From Armatimonadota bacterium (GTDB lineage: Bacteria > Armatimonadota > SYMT01), in contig JAJFMS010000208.1 in NCBI GenBank assembly GCA_020696885.1, positions 1 through 6,535 of the forward strand: 6,535 nucleotides of DNA, in the 5' to 3' direction. The notes below the pieces were generated by a model. The model did not search any database. It saw nothing but the letters and a program-made list of their open reading frames with translations, and was not told where the DNA came from. Position 1 is the first letter of the stretch. Each line of letters starts with the position of its first letter. Positions 5,534-6,535 of the stretch are shown here, in pieces. The position numbers and the translations under genes are program-made.

Positions 5534-6331
5534 CTACCGTGCCCCGCAGGCCTGGAGGCAGGCCTGCATGTGGCCGCGTGACTCGGCCGCGATGGTGCAG
5601 CACTGCTCCACACTGTATTCCTTCGCGCCGATGATCTCCAGGTTCACCGGACCGGCATAGCCGCTTTCGTGGAGCACGCGGAGGTAGCCCACCAGGTCGA
5701 TGTCGCCGCGCCCGTTCGCCTGGTTCTCCGGCTTGCCCGGCCCCTGCTGGCGACCCTTGCAGTCCCGGATGTGGACGTGCTTCACCCGGGACACCACCGC
5801 CGCGATCGCTTCCACCGGGTTCTCACCCGAGCGGTAGATGTGCGAGGGATCCATGTCGATGCCAAACGCCGGCGAGTTGATCGCCGCCATCGCCTGCAGC
5901 GTGGTTGGCGTGTTGTGGATGCTGTTCCCCACGTGCGCCTTGACGCACAGGGTCACCCCGTACCGCTCCGCCATCTGCACCAGGCTGCCGAGCGTATCGA
6001 TGGAGCGCTGCAGCGACTCCTCATCGCCGGTCTTCCCACCGGGGCCGCAGTTCACGATCGGGATCCCGAGCTCCGAGGCGGCCTGGAACGCCGCTTCCAT
6101 CTTCCCCGGGTCCTGCGATGGTTGCTCCATCGCCAGCAGTTCCAGCGAGTACTCGCGGCTCAGTCGCTTCACCTCCGGCACGAGCTCCTGCCAGCGGTCG
6201 AGCACCAGGTGCTCACTCATCCCGTCGATGGCGGAGAGCTCGATGCCATCGTAACCGGCCAGTGCGATGTACTTGAAGGCGGTTTCCAGATTGTGACCGC
6301 CGAACAGAACCGAATTCGCTCCCAGTTTCAT
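5534..6331 (-). CDS. Sugar phosphate isomerase/epimerase-like TIM barrel protein
   Basis: The 265-residue product has the pattern of the xylose isomerase-like TIM barrel (AP endonuclease family 2). It starts MKLGANSVLF, has GYDGIEL at 26-32, DMDPSH at 159-164, HVHIRD at 185-190, GRGDIDLVGYLRVL at 207-220 and NLEIIG at 230-235. By comparison with D-tagatose 3-epimerase-type enzymes, Asp161, His187 and Glu232 fit metal ligands. The usual first glutamate aligns with Lys131 in LCVKAHVG, so metal binding or chemistry may differ. Glu31 is retained. The likely role is cytoplasmic sugar or polyol isomerisation; the substrate cannot be named. The ATG at 6331 has GGAGGT three bases upstream. The longer frame from 6385 is rejected because that ATG lies in the loop of the upstream gene's terminator. 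The C-terminus is cysteine-rich (Cys244, 245, 258, 262), and its last codons contain a small inverted repeat (5546-5567). Confidence 0.88.
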   Translation of the reverse strand: MKLGANSVLFGGHNLETAFKYIALAGYDGIELSAIDGMSEHLVLDRWQELVPEVKRLSREYSLELLAMEQPSQDPGKMEAAFQAASELGIPIVNCGPGGKTGDEESLQRSIDTLGSLVQMAERYGVTLCVKAHVGNSIHNTPTTLQAMAAINSPAFGIDMDPSHIYRSGENPVEAIAAVVSRVKHVHIRDCKGRQQGPGKPENQANGRGDIDLVGYLRVLHESGYAGPVNLEIIGAKEYSVEQCCTIAAESRGHMQACLQACGAR

Positions 6332-6369
6332 CCTACCTCCAGCGTCGTTGCGTGGGCTGCGGACGGAGC

Positions 6370-6400
6370 AACGCCCTCCGAGCATGGCTCGGAGGGCGTT
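6370..6400 (-). terminator. Hairpin terminator downstream of the lysine-tail gene
   Basis: A perfect 14-bp stem (AACGCCCTCCGAGC at 6370-6383 and its complement at 6387-6400) closes a three-base loop. It lies 22 bases after the stop codon of the minus-strand gene at 6422. The following T-run on the minus strand is short, so termination may be imperfect, with some readthrough into the isomerase gene. Confidence 0.7.
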
Positions 6401-6421
6401 TCAACCTACTGTGTGCGGAGA

Positions 6422-6535
6422 CTAGCTACCGGGCGCCGGGATCGGCTTGATCACCACGGGACCCTTCTTCTTTTTCTTCTTCTTGTCGTCAGTAGCCTGA
6501 TCGCCCGACTCCGAGTCCTTCTTCTCGGACTTCTC
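6422..6535 (-). CDS. C-terminus of a protein with a charged lysine-rich tail (5' end outside window)
   Basis: Only the last 37 codons are visible. The frame has no stop until TAG at 6422-6424 and ends in GPVVIKPIPAPGS. Before that comes a low-complexity charged segment of Glu, Lys, Ser and Asp with seven consecutive lysine codons (6464-6484). This looks like a disordered tail; no domain is visible, so no function is assigned. The choice of frame is supported by its composition and by the hairpin terminator placed correctly after its stop. Confidence 0.7.
   Translation of the reverse strand, partial: EKSEKKDSESGDQATDDKKKKKKKGPVVIKPIPAPGS

Noticed and set aside
6332..6385. N-terminal extension of the isomerase to an ATG at 6385
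   Set aside because: That ATG is in the loop of a 14-bp terminator hairpin. The added residues do not look like the family, and the start at 6331 has GGAGGT upstream.

Overview
The window is a GC-rich stretch of bacterial chromosome. Its gene content points to the Planctomycetota, Armatimonadota or a similar environmental lineage. The markers are a Tat-exported DUF1501 protein, a c-type haem protein with a planctomycete-cytochrome-like C-terminus, a DUF4058 protein and a family-2 AP-endonuclease-like sugar isomerase. The intergenic repeats are also of a kind I associate with such genomes. The lineage is an inference from family distribution; no rRNA or marker gene is present.

Layout, left to right. 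(1) 1-1052 (+): the 3' end of a large, probably periplasmic haem c protein, closed by a 7-bp tandem repeat and a textbook intrinsic terminator. (2) 1330-2094 (+): a complete DUF4058 protein with a strong ribosome binding site. (3) 2095-2308: a gene-free convergent gap holding a perfect 13-bp-stem hairpin and a longer-range inverted repeat whose right arm covers the next stop codon. (4) 2309-2731 (-): a single-domain STAS (anti-sigma-factor antagonist-like) protein. (5) 2732-3088: a divergent spacer with no convincing gene, including a C-rich, G-poor leader ahead of DUF1501. (6) 3089-4462 (+): the DUF1501 protein. (7) 4489-4643: a MITE-like composite repeat with 19-bp perfect inverted ends and two internal hairpins. 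(8) 4668-5012 (-): a small secreted protein built from 13-residue calcium-loop repeats. (9) 5201-5425 (+): a small acidic protein of unknown function with an excellent ribosome binding site. (10) 5429-5503: a long imperfect palindrome between convergent genes. (11) 5534-6331 (-): a sugar phosphate isomerase/epimerase-like TIM barrel. (12) 6370-6400: a hairpin terminator for the last gene. (13) 6422-6535 (-): the lysine-rich C-terminus of a gene that begins outside the window.

There is no obvious multigene operon. Nearly every gene is separated from its neighbours by a promoter-sized gap or by hairpins. Two exported proteins (haem c protein and DUF1501) fit the periplasmic/cell-surface machinery of these phyla, but the window does not show that they work together. 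I found no phage, CRISPR, toxin-antitoxin or defence system. The most unusual material is in the repeats: the composite inverted repeat, the calcium-loop array and several strong palindromes. One enzyme also appears to lack a usual metal-ligand glutamate.
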